A stretch of DNA of 64,000 nucleotides from Candidatus Eisenbergiella merdavium (GTDB lineage: Bacteria; Bacillota; Clostridia; Lachnospirales; Lachnospiraceae), in assembly GCA_019119595.1 (NCBI GenBank), contig DWWS01000021.1, positions 124,001-188,000 of the forward strand. The letters run 5' to 3'. The position numbers and the translations under genes were made by a program. The notes beneath the pieces were generated by a model, which was given only the letters and a program-made list of their open reading frames with translations, had not been told where the DNA came from and did no database searches. Of the stretch, positions 34,100 through 42,279 are shown piece by piece; the first letter of the stretch is position 1; the number at the start of each line of letters is the position of its first letter.

Positions 34100-34422
34100 G
34101 AAAATCACAAGGAAAATAGCCCCTTTAAGACGCTTCCGGAAAATCCTTTCCCAGGAAATCTTTTTCCGGAAAAATCGGATTCCGACATGTCCTGCCTGCG
34201 GGCGGACGCACTGACGGAATCAGGAAGACGGGTTTCTCTGCTCCCTGACACCTTTTCCTCTTTCTTTGTGTGAAAAGTTATCTGTTTCTCATCCTGCTGA
34301 TAAACATTCTCTTACCTCTTGGTTGTTATATACTTAATTCCGTTTTGATGTAGCGCTACAGCATCATATTAACCGCATGAGGGCGTGCTGTCAAGAAGAT
34401 TTCGTATTCTTTGCATTCCCTG
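34100..34422. other. Intergenic region between the ABC-F leader and the toxin-like locus
   Basis: No gene seen. It contains a perfect 12-base palindrome TGTAGCGCTACA (34349-34360), which could be an operator for a dimeric repressor. A promoter for the ABC-F gene must lie here, but no convincing -35/-10 pair was found. Confidence 0.4.
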
Positions 34423-34451
34423 TTGTAGAAAGCTCTGTGATATGCTATTTT
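34423..34451 (+). promoter_or_regulatory. Promoter of the toxin-like locus
   Basis: TTGTAG (34423-34428), 17 bases, TGC-TATTTT (extended -10, 34446-34451). The predicted start near 34458 places the left arm of the long-range inverted repeat at the very 5' end of the RNA. Confidence 0.6.
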
Positions 34452-34540
34452 AATATCCATAGGGTGTCACTAAAGTGGCGGTGGTTGGCTCTTTCGCCAG
34501 ATTTCATCTGAGAGCTTCCTGAATCCGGGAGGTGATTCAC

Positions 34541-34576
34541 ATGGGAAAATTTACGAAAGAGAGACTGTCCGAATGA
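34541..34576 (+). CDS. 11-residue leader ORF of the toxin-like locus
   Basis: ATG at 34541 lies 8 bases after GGAGGTGA, a full match to the 16S 3' end. It encodes MGKFTKERLSE and stops in a TGA that overlaps the ATG of the next ORF (ATGA). It probably serves to couple translation of the hydrophobic peptide to the hidden SD. Confidence 0.5.
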   Translation: MGKFTKERLSE

Positions 34577-34701
34577 ACTTCACCACTGTTCTGGATGTTG
34601 TGATCAAGATACTGAACTGTATGGTCGGTATCGTTAACACATACATAGCAGTGAAAAAGAATTTGGATAATCAAAAAGACAACCACCCACGGCAAAGGTA
34701 A
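34573..34701 (+). CDS. 42-residue hydrophobic peptide, putative type I toxin
   Basis: Starts at the ATG overlapping the previous stop. The first 27 residues (NFTTVLDVVIKILNCMVGIV then NTYIAV) form one membrane-spanning helix, followed by a basic polar tail (KKNLDNQKDNHPRQR). This is the usual build of small membrane toxins of type I systems. The C-terminal codons are part of the terminator stem. I know no named family for it. Confidence 0.55.
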   Translation: MNFTTVLDVVIKILNCMVGIVNTYIAVKKNLDNQKDNHPRQR

Positions 34702-34718
34702 CGGTTGTCTTTTTGATT
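34669..34718 (+). terminator. Terminator overlapping the end of the hydrophobic peptide ORF
   Basis: Perfect 16-bp stem AATCAAAAAGACAACC / GGTTGTCTTTTTGATT with an 18-base loop that contains the stop codon. The T-run is inside the stem, so some transcripts may read on to the 3' pairing arm at 34732-34760. Confidence 0.65.
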
Positions 34719-34819
34719 AACCTATAAACCAGAGCCAACCACTTGCTGTTGGTGGCATCCTTTTCATGTTTATCTTAGAACAGGCCATCGCCTTTGTCAA
34801 TGGGCAGTACAGCATTTTC

Positions 34820-37800
34820 TCACATAAAATCAAACAGACTGAGCTGTTCGGCCATCACCGGCTCTTCCTGCTTTTCCTCCACCGCCTTCTCCCGAACCGC
34901 CAGATCCTCCGGAATTTCCGAAAGAAAAGGAGAAGGCGCTTCCGCACAGGTAAGGATCAGCTCCTCCACGGCACGGGTCATTCCGACGAAGCACAGGCGG
35001 CGCTCCTCCTGCAGGTCGGCCCGGGAAAAGCCCGTCTGCAGCGGCATTTTATCCGCCTCCATTCCGTACAGGATCACCACCGGAAATTCCAGGCCCTTGG
35101 AGCCGTGCAGGGTCATCAGCGTGACCGCATCCGCCTGAAATTTTCTCCCGCCGTTTCTTCGTACATCCCCGTCCTCGCCAAAATCCAGCGTTTCCAGGAA
35201 GGCTTCCATCGTGGGGTACAAAACCGCCATGTCCGCCAGGCGGTTCAGATCCTCCATAACCGCATCCGCCTCCTCGCCCGCCGGCTCCCATTCCTGCATC
35301 CATTCCTCCAGCACTCTGACGGGCTTCGTCCGTTTTATCTTTTTTCCATATTTGGATACCAGATAATCCAGCCGTTCTTCGGCCGCCTCTCCCAACAGGG
35401 GACACAGAAGCCTCCTGACGAGCCTTTTTGCCGCCTCCTCCTGCGGATTGAGCACATGCCGGAAAAAGGCAAGCGCCGCACGCACCTCGCTTCGCATCAG
35501 GAAATCCTCCCGCCCTGCCACCACGTAGGGAATGCCCTCCTGGCGAAGGCATTTTTCCAGCCAGGCCGCCTGGCGGTGGGTGCGGTACAAAACGGCGATA
35601 TCGGAAAAGCTGCGGGTCAGATCCTCTCTGCGCCCGTCCGTCTCCGTATCCAGCATATCGATGCCGCCGATCTGCCGGTTGATCTCCTTTGCCGCAAAAA
35701 TGGCCTCCCGCCGTTCATCCGGTGCGCTCACGATGCGGACGGCCTGCGCTCCGCTCCGGTGCGCGTTCATCCGCCGCGCTCCGCCCTCGTTGTGGGAAAT
35801 GACGGAAAGGGATGCGGCAAGGATCTGCTGCGTAGAGCGGTAATTCTCCTTCAGACGGATGGTATGAAGCTCCGGGAAATCTTGCTTGAGCTTATCGAAG
35901 CAGGCCGCGTCAGAGCCGCGGAAGCCATAGATGGACTGATCCGGATCACCGATCACAAACAGCTCCCTTCCATCCCGGTTCCATGCCTGCATCAGCCGGT
36001 ACTGCAGCGGGTTGATGTCCTGAAACTCATCGATCAGCAGGCAGGAAAAGCAGGCGCGGTCCTCATCGGCGGCCGGGTGCGCGCCGTCCGTTTCCATTTC
36101 CTGTCCGGCCTCACTTTTTTCCGGCTCCTCCTCAGCGGATTCCAGCTCTCTTCTCTGTTCCGCTTCCTCCAGCAGGCGCAGCGTTTCCAGAAGCAGGTCG
36201 TCATAGTCCATTACCCCCTGCTCTCTCATGGCCTCCTGATACAGACTGCGGGCCTGCGCCCGCTTCTGCTCCTCCGTCCGTTCCCGCTCTCGTGTTTCCG
36301 CTCTTTCCGGGCTTTCCGTCCATTCCGCCTTTTCTTCCGGCTTCTCTTCCCGGCCTTCCGGCTCCGCCATTTCATTTTTCATATGGGACAGCTCCTTCAG
36401 GAAGCGGCCGGGAGAACCTTTCAGACCGGCCAGCTTCATGGCCGCCTGGGCAAGCTCCTCCTTCAGCCCCTCGTCCGCAAGGAGCACCGGGATTCCCTTT
36501 TTCCTCAGGAAACGGCTGCTCACCGCATGGAAGGTTCCGATCTGGATGGCCTCGTATCCTTTCTTTCCGGAGGCGGAAGCCTGCTTCAGCCGGTCCCGCA
36601 TCTCCTGCGCCGCCCTGTTGGTAAAGGTTACCGCTGTAATACGCTCCGGCTCCACACCCCGGACCTCCACCAGATACTGCAGGCGCGCGATCAGGGTTTT
36701 CGTTTTCCCCGCGCCAGGCCCGGCTATGACCGCAACGGCCCGTCCGTCAGCGCGCACTGCCTCCTCCTGCAAAGGATTCAGGGAGGAGAGAATCTCGCTT
36801 TCCCTGTCTCCGGCCGGTTCCCGGGGCACTTCCTCAGTCACAGAAGGCACAGGTATTCCTTCCATATGCTTCGTTTCTTCCGCCCGCCGCGCATCTTCCG
36901 CCGACTTCTTTTCTTCCTTCCAGCCTTTCTCTTCCGGCCGGTTCTGCTCCATCCGTTCCAGCTCCCCGGCTGAAAACAGGGAAAGCTGTCCCTCCAGGCT
37001 GCTGATATCCTCCTCGGAGAGCAGACCGATCTTCCCGTATTCCCCGTCGTAGCCGGGCGTGCGTTTTACCCGGCCCTCCCGCAGCCTTTTGATCCCCTCC
37101 GCCACCAGAGGGCCTGCTGCGCGGCGGATATCCTCGATGGGGGCCTTACGCAGAATGAAAAATTCCGGGCCAAGCATCCCGATCAGCTGCCCGTACTTCT
37201 CCTGCACCTTTTTCCCGGCTGCGGAAGCCCCGGTGGAGGCCGCGATCACCTCCGGCAGAGGCACAAGGCTCTCAAAGGGCTTCGCATCCGCCCGTTCATA
37301 GCCCTCGGGCCTGTCCACGAGCTGCTCCACCCGGTTCAGCACGCCGATGGTGATCTTCCTTCCGCATACCGGACAGCGGTTTCCAAGCCGGGCCGTCTCC
37401 TGCGGGCTGATACAGAGTCCGCATTTGCGGTGTCCGTCAAAATGATATTTTCCCTCCTCCGGGAAAAATTCCAGCGTCCCTCCAAGCCCTTCTCCCGTCT
37501 GAACGGCCTTTGCAATTCCGGCATAGGAAAGCTCCGTTTCAAACAGGGTGGCTTCCCGCCCCAGCTTCGCGGGGGAATGGGCGTCCGAGCTGGAAATCAG
37601 CTGGTAGGAATCCAGCGCCGAAACCCGCCAGTTCATGGGCGGATCGGAGGAAAGGCCCGTTTCCAGCGCATGAATGTAAGGCGTAAGGTCCCCAAAGCAT
37701 TCCTCCACGCAGTCAAAGCCGGAAAACGCGCCGAACAGGGCAAAATGGGGCGTCCAGATATGGGCTGGGACATAAACGGCCTTCGGACAGGTTTCCAGCA

Positions 37801-38248
37801 TGATCTCCAGAAGATCCCGGCAGTCCAGCCCCAGAATGGGCCTGCCGTCCGAGTGAATGTTCCCGATCAGCTCCAGCCGTCTGGAAAGCGCCTCCGCCTC
37901 CTCCAGACCGGGAAGCAGAAGCAGGCTGTGAACCTTACGCACCTTTTCCATTTTTTTATAGATGGAGCTGATCTCCCCCGTCACCAGAAAGCGCGGCTTA
38001 TCCTCCGGGACGCCGTCCTGATGGATGCGGTATTCCTCCTTCAGCACATAAAGCCCGTCCTCCGCGCTCTCCAGCTTTTCCGCAAGCTCCGCCCGCCATG
38101 CGGGATGGGTAAAATCTCCCGTCCCCAGAATATGTATTCCCTTTTTTCTTGCCTCAAGCTCCAGATGCTCCGGATCGCCGTCCCTGCTCGTGGCCCTGGA
38201 GAAACGGGAGTGAATGTGAAGATCCCCGATATATGTATGCTGTGCCAT
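34820..38248 (-). CDS. Endonuclease Q (PHP) fused to a UvrD/PcrA-type helicase
   Basis: A 1142-residue fusion. Residues 1-410 match EndoQ, a PHP-fold nuclease that cuts 5' of deaminated bases: metal ligands in DLHIHSRFS (H11, H13), GTGDFTHP, VTGEIS, PAHIWTPHF and SSSDAHSPAKLGRE, plus a zinc site of C276, C279, C292 and C295. Residues 490-1130 are a superfamily 1 helicase: AGPGAGKT (509-516), LLIDEFQDINPLQ, GDPDQSIYGFRG, LHGSKGLEFPVVI and GMTRAVEEL, with a charged insertion before motif II. Clamp-binding QLSLF occurs at 421-425 and again at the C-terminus (QLSLFDFM). The ATG at 38248 is chosen because the preceding frame is a palindromic leader. Likely role: repair of hypoxanthine or uracil in DNA behind the replication clamp. 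Confidence 0.93.
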   Translation of the reverse strand: MAQHTYIGDLHIHSRFSRATSRDGDPEHLELEARKKGIHILGTGDFTHPAWRAELAEKLESAEDGLYVLKEEYRIHQDGVPEDKPRFLVTGEISSIYKKMEKVRKVHSLLLLPGLEEAEALSRRLELIGNIHSDGRPILGLDCRDLLEIMLETCPKAVYVPAHIWTPHFALFGAFSGFDCVEECFGDLTPYIHALETGLSSDPPMNWRVSALDSYQLISSSDAHSPAKLGREATLFETELSYAGIAKAVQTGEGLGGTLEFFPEEGKYHFDGHRKCGLCISPQETARLGNRCPVCGRKITIGVLNRVEQLVDRPEGYERADAKPFESLVPLPEVIAASTGASAAGKKVQEKYGQLIGMLGPEFFILRKAPIEDIRRAAGPLVAEGIKRLREGRVKRTPGYDGEYGKIGLLSEEDISSLEGQLSLFSAGELERMEQNRPEEKGWKEEKKSAEDARRAEETKHMEGIPVPSVTEEVPREPAGDRESEILSSLNPLQEEAVRADGRAVAVIAGPGAGKTKTLIARLQYLVEVRGVEPERITAVTFTNRAAQEMRDRLKQASASGKKGYEAIQIGTFHAVSSRFLRKKGIPVLLADEGLKEELAQAAMKLAGLKGSPGRFLKELSHMKNEMAEPEGREEKPEEKAEWTESPERAETRERERTEEQKRAQARSLYQEAMREQGVMDYDDLLLETLRLLEEAEQRRELESAEEEPEKSEAGQEMETDGAHPAADEDRACFSCLLIDEFQDINPLQYRLMQAWNRDGRELFVIGDPDQSIYGFRGSDAACFDKLKQDFPELHTIRLKENYRSTQQILAASLSVISHNEGGARRMNAHRSGAQAVRIVSAPDERREAIFAAKEINRQIGGIDMLDTETDGRREDLTRSFSDIAVLYRTHRQAAWLEKCLRQEGIPYVVAGREDFLMRSEVRAALAFFRHVLNPQEEAAKRLVRRLLCPLLGEAAEERLDYLVSKYGKKIKRTKPVRVLEEWMQEWEPAGEEADAVMEDLNRLADMAVLYPTMEAFLETLDFGEDGDVRRNGGRKFQADAVTLMTLHGSKGLEFPVVILYGMEADKMPLQTGFSRADLQEERRLCFVGMTRAVEELILTCAEAPSPFLSEIPEDLAVREKAVEEKQEEPVMAEQLSLFDFM

Positions 38249-38263
38249 TTTCTTTTCCGTTCC

Positions 38264-38337
38264 GGAGCGGCGATCGCGGTATACGGGAAATTGCATTCCC
38301 TGTTTCTCATATACCTGGAAGCGATTCGCAACGCTCC
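38264..38337. repeat. Large nested palindrome in the leader of the EndoQ-helicase gene
   Basis: Nested complementary arms GGAGCG / CGCTCC, GCGAT / ATCGC, GGTATA / TATACC and GGGAA / TTCCC fill 74 bases just before the start. On the minus strand the downstream edge reads CGCTCCGGAA, as in the hflX leader, suggesting a shared leader element. Confidence 0.65.
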
Positions 38338-38522
38338 GCCTTTCTCATCCGGTTTTCCCGTCTTTTTTCATCGGAGCCCGCTCCTGTCTCCCGCTGAGAC
38401 CAGACGCAAAGCTCCTGTCTTCGGACTCATTATATCCTTTTGTAAAAAGAGGCGCAAGAAGCGAAGCCCGATCAAAAATGAATCCCCGTCAGAAGCGAAG
38501 CCCGATCAATATGGAGCCACGG

Positions 38523-39602
38523 TCAGGCCGTATCTCCCGCCTCCTCCCTCCGAAACAGCTCCATCAGAATCACAGCGGCCAGCGGCCCCTTCAGGATCCC
38601 GGAAAACCCGAACAGCTTCACGCCCGCATAAACAGCAAGAAGCATGAAAACCGGATAAATCCCCGTCCGCTTCCCCATCAGCCTTGGCTCCAGGAATTCC
38701 CTTGCTCCCACGCAGCAGATATAGACCACCAGACACCACAACGCGGTACCGGCCCTGCCGCACACGAGCTGCCAGAGCGCCGTGGGAAGCAGGATGATGC
38801 CCGTGCCGATAAAGGGAAGAGCGTCCAGGATGCCGGCGAAAAATCCCAGAACAAAGGCATTTCCCACTCTTCCCAGCCACATCCCGGCGCAGGCGATCGA
38901 CATGATCACGAGCAAAATCATAGCCTGGGCCTTCACATAAGCCGCCACGAAACGCAAAATGCGCTCCGCAGTATCCAGAACCTTTTCCACTATTCTTTTT
39001 CTGCTGTTTTCGCCCTTTCCGCAAAGACAACGCATCAGACCATCATAATCCCGGCACAGCAGGATGGAAGCGATGAAGCTCACGCCCAGAAACGCAGCCG
39101 CTGACAACAGCTTTTTCGCATACCACCAGGATTCCTTCATCAGTCCGGGAACCAGCTCCACCCTTAGCTCCTCGATGAAGATTTCCACCCGTTCCAGAAC
39201 CGCCTGCTCTACCTTTCCTGCATCCAGACCGAAGTGCTCCTCCACGAACATACAGCAGTCCCCGAAAAAAATCTGTATCTGCCCGCCCACCTTTTTTGAG
39301 ATGCCGTCCCAGTTTTCAACCAGCTCTCCCGCTTCTTTCGCCGCATATTGCAGCAGAACAGCCAGCAGTCCCAGCACGGCCGCGGCCGCGAGCACCAGCA
39401 CAAGAGCGAGAAGCACCTCCTTTTTGATGCGCGTCCGCTTCTGCGCCCGGTTCAGCCAGGGATTGAGAAGATATACGACGCAAAAAGCGAGCAGGAACGG
39501 CGAAAGCAGCGGGAATAAATACTGAAATCCCACATATATGCCGATTCCTGCCCCTGCGGCAAGCAATATTTTCTTCCGATTTTCTTTCCAGATATTTTCC
39601 AT
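38523..39602 (-). CDS. AI-2E family permease (YtvI-like)
   Basis: A 359-residue protein with about eight hydrophobic segments in the AI-2E/PerM arrangement: two helices at the start, a long extracellular part with amphipathic stretches, then LGFFAGILDALPFIGTGIIL and ILKGPLAAVILMELF. Relatives include YtvI, a sporulation membrane protein, and sodium or autoinducer transporters; which role applies here cannot be told. I prefer the ATG at 39602 over a GTG at 39611 by ribosome-site spacing. Upstream lies an O-antigen-ligase-like gene in the same direction. Confidence 0.85.
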   Translation of the reverse strand: MENIWKENRKKILLAAGAGIGIYVGFQYLFPLLSPFLLAFCVVYLLNPWLNRAQKRTRIKKEVLLALVLVLAAAAVLGLLAVLLQYAAKEAGELVENWDGISKKVGGQIQIFFGDCCMFVEEHFGLDAGKVEQAVLERVEIFIEELRVELVPGLMKESWWYAKKLLSAAAFLGVSFIASILLCRDYDGLMRCLCGKGENSRKRIVEKVLDTAERILRFVAAYVKAQAMILLVIMSIACAGMWLGRVGNAFVLGFFAGILDALPFIGTGIILLPTALWQLVCGRAGTALWCLVVYICCVGAREFLEPRLMGKRTGIYPVFMLLAVYAGVKLFGFSGILKGPLAAVILMELFRREEAGDTA

Positions 39603-39663
39603 ACCGGCCACCTGTCCTGAACCTGACTCGTTTCAGGATTAGTGTGGTTGGTTCGCCCCTAAA

Positions 39664-41355
39664 CTACTCTGGTATTTCCTGCCTGCTTTCCGGCCTTCCT
39701 TTCCGCTGAAGCATTTTTTCATCGGCCTCTTTTTCACCGATATTCCGGACCAGGCGCTCCGACAGACCCAGGATCAGAAACAGAAACGGCGTGCAGCAGA
39801 CCTGCTGATAGCAGAAAAAATTGTGGGCGGCATAGGAGCAGACCGTCAGAAGGCCCATGAGAACCTCCGGATGCTCTTTTCCGGCCCGGTAAAAGCGCCC
39901 CGCCCCAGCTCCGAGCAGAAAAAGAAAGGAAAGAAGCCCTCCTGCCCCGACGCAGATCAGCAGATTCAGAAATTCGTTATGGGCGTTCGTCAGCACATCC
40001 GGCTTCCAGTAATCATTTAAAAGCTGCGCATACTCCGGCACGCTGTAGCTGTAGGCCATAAAGCAGTCTGGCCCCACGCCGATGATCTTGTTCAGGAACG
40101 GAAGCCCGCTGAAAATGCGGACGGCCGTTTTCCAGTTAAAACCCCGGTCACTCCCCCATTTGTCATTGAACAGAAGATACTGACTGCCGCTGGAGATGCC
40201 CAGCCACCTTTCCAGAAGCCCTGTGGTATTCAACGCGATTCCGCCCACTACCACGACGCAGAGCAGAACAGCCAGAACGACGGCTCCCCAAAACAGCTGG
40301 CGTCCCATCCTTTCCCAGCGTTTTATAAAGGCGGAGCCGCCTTTTTCCTCCATGTGGATCAGAAGGATGTAACAGGCCGCGCCCAGTAACAGGAGCACCC
40401 AGCTTATCATCCCTTTGGAGAAGGCCTCCGACAGGCTTCCCAGCCGCACCGCCTGCTCCGGAAAGCCCCTCTGGAGAAAGCCCACAGCTTTAAAGGAAGC
40501 CGCGCAGAGAATCAGCACCTCAAGGAACCGCTCCATCCGTTTCGGAGAGACACAGGACGCCAGAAAAAGCCCGAACAGCAGCGCCGCAAGCGCGGCAAAG
40601 GCGCTGTCGCTGTTCTGCGTCACCAGAGTCATAAAGCCCAGCGCGCAGTAGATTCCCGAAATTATCCGGAGCTTTCTTTTTTCCGATGCGTAAAACAGGC
40701 ATATGCCGATGGGCAGCACGGTACAGACGAAGCTGCTGTACCAGGTCGCCTGCCCGATGGTTGACAGGAAGCGAAGGGTGGTATCGCTGTCAAGGCCCTG
40801 ATAAAAACCGAAGGGATCCATGGAGAAGCGGTGCAGGATCCCGATCACAAATGCGATTCCTGAGCCAAGCATCGCGCCTGCCCCGATCAGCCCCAGACGG
40901 CTTACAGGAAGGAAGCGGGATATGAGAAAATAGGCCATAACCATGAAAAGCTGCGTGCGAAGCCCCATGTTCCAGCCTCCGACGCCCTCCCAGGCGTCCG
41001 TTTTAAATCCGCTCCCCAGAAAGGAAACAAGATTCAGCAAAAGATAAGCGAGCGCGCCCAGGTCCAGCCAGGAAGGTCTCCATGTCCGGAGCGTTTCCGT
41101 CTCCCCGCCCTCCCTTCTGCGCATGAAAAGCCTTCCGGCAGCATAGACAAGCCCAAGAGCCGCCCCCGGCGCCAGAAACAGCGCGGAGATTCCCGAAAAA
41201 AAGGAAAATTTGTAGGCGCCGATATCCTGATAGCGGTCGATCACGTAAACCGGAAAAACGGTGAGCATCAAAAACACCCAGCATACCGTCAGAAATTCCA
41301 CAAAGTCCTTCACATTCCCAAGGAACCATTCCAGTCCCCGCTCCGTTCCTTCCAT
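39664..41355 (-). CDS. O-antigen ligase/polymerase-like membrane protein
   Basis: A 563-residue protein with about 12-13 hydrophobic segments. The long extracellular loop ends in IGVGPDCFMAYSYSVPE and NAHNEFLNLLICVGAGGL, the H-N-x-x-L signature of the WaaL/Wzy superfamily, which transfers or polymerises lipid-linked glycans. Here it probably acts in teichoic acid, capsule or S-layer glycan assembly. Its ATG directly abuts the RluA stop behind GGAGGAG. No other glycan genes are adjacent, which is unusual. Confidence 0.85.
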   Translation of the reverse strand: MEGTERGLEWFLGNVKDFVEFLTVCWVFLMLTVFPVYVIDRYQDIGAYKFSFFSGISALFLAPGAALGLVYAAGRLFMRRREGGETETLRTWRPSWLDLGALAYLLLNLVSFLGSGFKTDAWEGVGGWNMGLRTQLFMVMAYFLISRFLPVSRLGLIGAGAMLGSGIAFVIGILHRFSMDPFGFYQGLDSDTTLRFLSTIGQATWYSSFVCTVLPIGICLFYASEKRKLRIISGIYCALGFMTLVTQNSDSAFAALAALLFGLFLASCVSPKRMERFLEVLILCAASFKAVGFLQRGFPEQAVRLGSLSEAFSKGMISWVLLLLGAACYILLIHMEEKGGSAFIKRWERMGRQLFWGAVVLAVLLCVVVVGGIALNTTGLLERWLGISSGSQYLLFNDKWGSDRGFNWKTAVRIFSGLPFLNKIIGVGPDCFMAYSYSVPEYAQLLNDYWKPDVLTNAHNEFLNLLICVGAGGLLSFLFLLGAGAGRFYRAGKEHPEVLMGLLTVCSYAAHNFFCYQQVCCTPFLFLILGLSERLVRNIGEKEADEKMLQRKGRPESRQEIPE

Positions 41356-42279
41356 TCACACTCCTCCCTCCGTCAGGCCGGTTTCTCCGCCGTCCTTTTT
41401 CATACGGATATCCGCCCAGGGATATTCCGTGGTTTCAAATTCCATCCGTTCGCCTGTAGCCGGATGAAAAAAGCTCAGCCTGCATGCGCACAGGCAGACG
41501 GAACGGATTCCCAGCCGCGCGGAATACTCTCTGCTTTCCTCGCTTCCATAGCGGGCGTCCCCCAAAAGGGGCAGACCCGCATGCGCCAGCTGCACCCGGA
41601 TCTGATGATGCCTTCCGGTGCGCAGACGGACGGCGACGCACGCATGACGGCTTTCCGGACTCCCCGGCGGCTCCGCCACCCGGAAGGACAGACTTGCGCG
41701 CTTCGCGCCGGGCGTCCCGGCCCCGGCCACACAGGAGATATTTTTCCCCGGCTCCTTTTTCAAAAAATCAACCAGCTCCCGCTCCGTTCCCGGCTCCGGA
41801 AGAGACGCGCCCTCCTCCAGGTATACCAGCGCGCGGTATTCCTTCTCCATACGAAGCTCCCTTTTGACAGGGCGCTCTTTTTCTGCGGGATTCTCTTTTC
41901 CCATGGGATGCTTTTTCCCCATGGGATGCTTTTTCCCCATTCTCCGACCGGAAGACTTCCCATCCGAATCTGCGCCGGAGGCCTGCCTGGAAAGCGCTGC
42001 GGCCGCCTCCGGCGTCTTTGCGAATACCAGAATACCCGACACCGGCTGATCCAGCCGGTGAATCAGCCCCAGATAGGGAGGCTTACGCCCCCCGCCCGGA
42101 GCCTTTCCCTGTCCGTTCCGGACATCCGAAGCCGCCCGCTTCCTCTCCGCAGTGGCCAGGTAATTTCGCAGCTCGCTTTCCATATCCGTCTCTCCCGGCC
42201 TTGCGCTCTGAATCGCCAGCCCCGCAGGCTTCAGGCATACCAGAAGCTGCTCGTCCTCCGCCAGTATCCTTGTTCTCAT
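41356..42279 (-). CDS. RluA-family pseudouridine synthase
   Basis: A 307-residue RNA pseudouridine synthase. The catalytic motif is IHRLDQPVSGILVFAK with D77; later GRHHQIRVQLAHAGLPLLGD is typical of the family. It lacks the N-terminal S4 domain of RluD. A low-complexity lysine-rich insert after residue 95 includes a 6-residue tandem repeat (GKKHPM twice), encoded by an 18-base repeat. It overlaps the MFS gene by 4 bases (ATGA). Confidence 0.92.
   Translation of the reverse strand: MRTRILAEDEQLLVCLKPAGLAIQSARPGETDMESELRNYLATAERKRAASDVRNGQGKAPGGGRKPPYLGLIHRLDQPVSGILVFAKTPEAAAALSRQASGADSDGKSSGRRMGKKHPMGKKHPMGKENPAEKERPVKRELRMEKEYRALVYLEEGASLPEPGTERELVDFLKKEPGKNISCVAGAGTPGAKRASLSFRVAEPPGSPESRHACVAVRLRTGRHHQIRVQLAHAGLPLLGDARYGSEESREYSARLGIRSVCLCACRLSFFHPATGERMEFETTEYPWADIRMKKDGGETGLTEGGV
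41895..41940 (-). repeat. 18-bp tandem repeat in the RluA gene
   Basis: Two exact copies of CCCATGGGATGCTTTTTC plus a partial third. In frame (six codons), so copy number changes would not break the reading frame. Confidence 0.75.

Larger units (their letters stand above)
34462..34760 (+). ncRNA. Compact mRNA with 5'-3' closing stem, type I toxin-like
   Basis: The two ends are complementary: GGGTGTCAC (34462-34470) pairs with GTGGCATCC (34752-34760) using two G-U pairs, and GTGGTTGGCTC (34481-34491) pairs perfectly with GAGCCAACCAC (34732-34742). Inside lie an SD presented in the loop of TGAATC / GATTCA (34520-34539), two overlapping mini-ORFs and a 16-bp terminator stem. Long-range closure of the ends with a masked SD is known for type I toxin mRNAs such as hok and aapA1. 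No antisense promoter was found. Confidence 0.5.

Noticed and set aside
34766-36973. 735-codon open frame on the plus strand
   Set aside because: Antisense to the helicase part of the EndoQ fusion; composition (rich in L, R, H, F) is that of a shadow frame.
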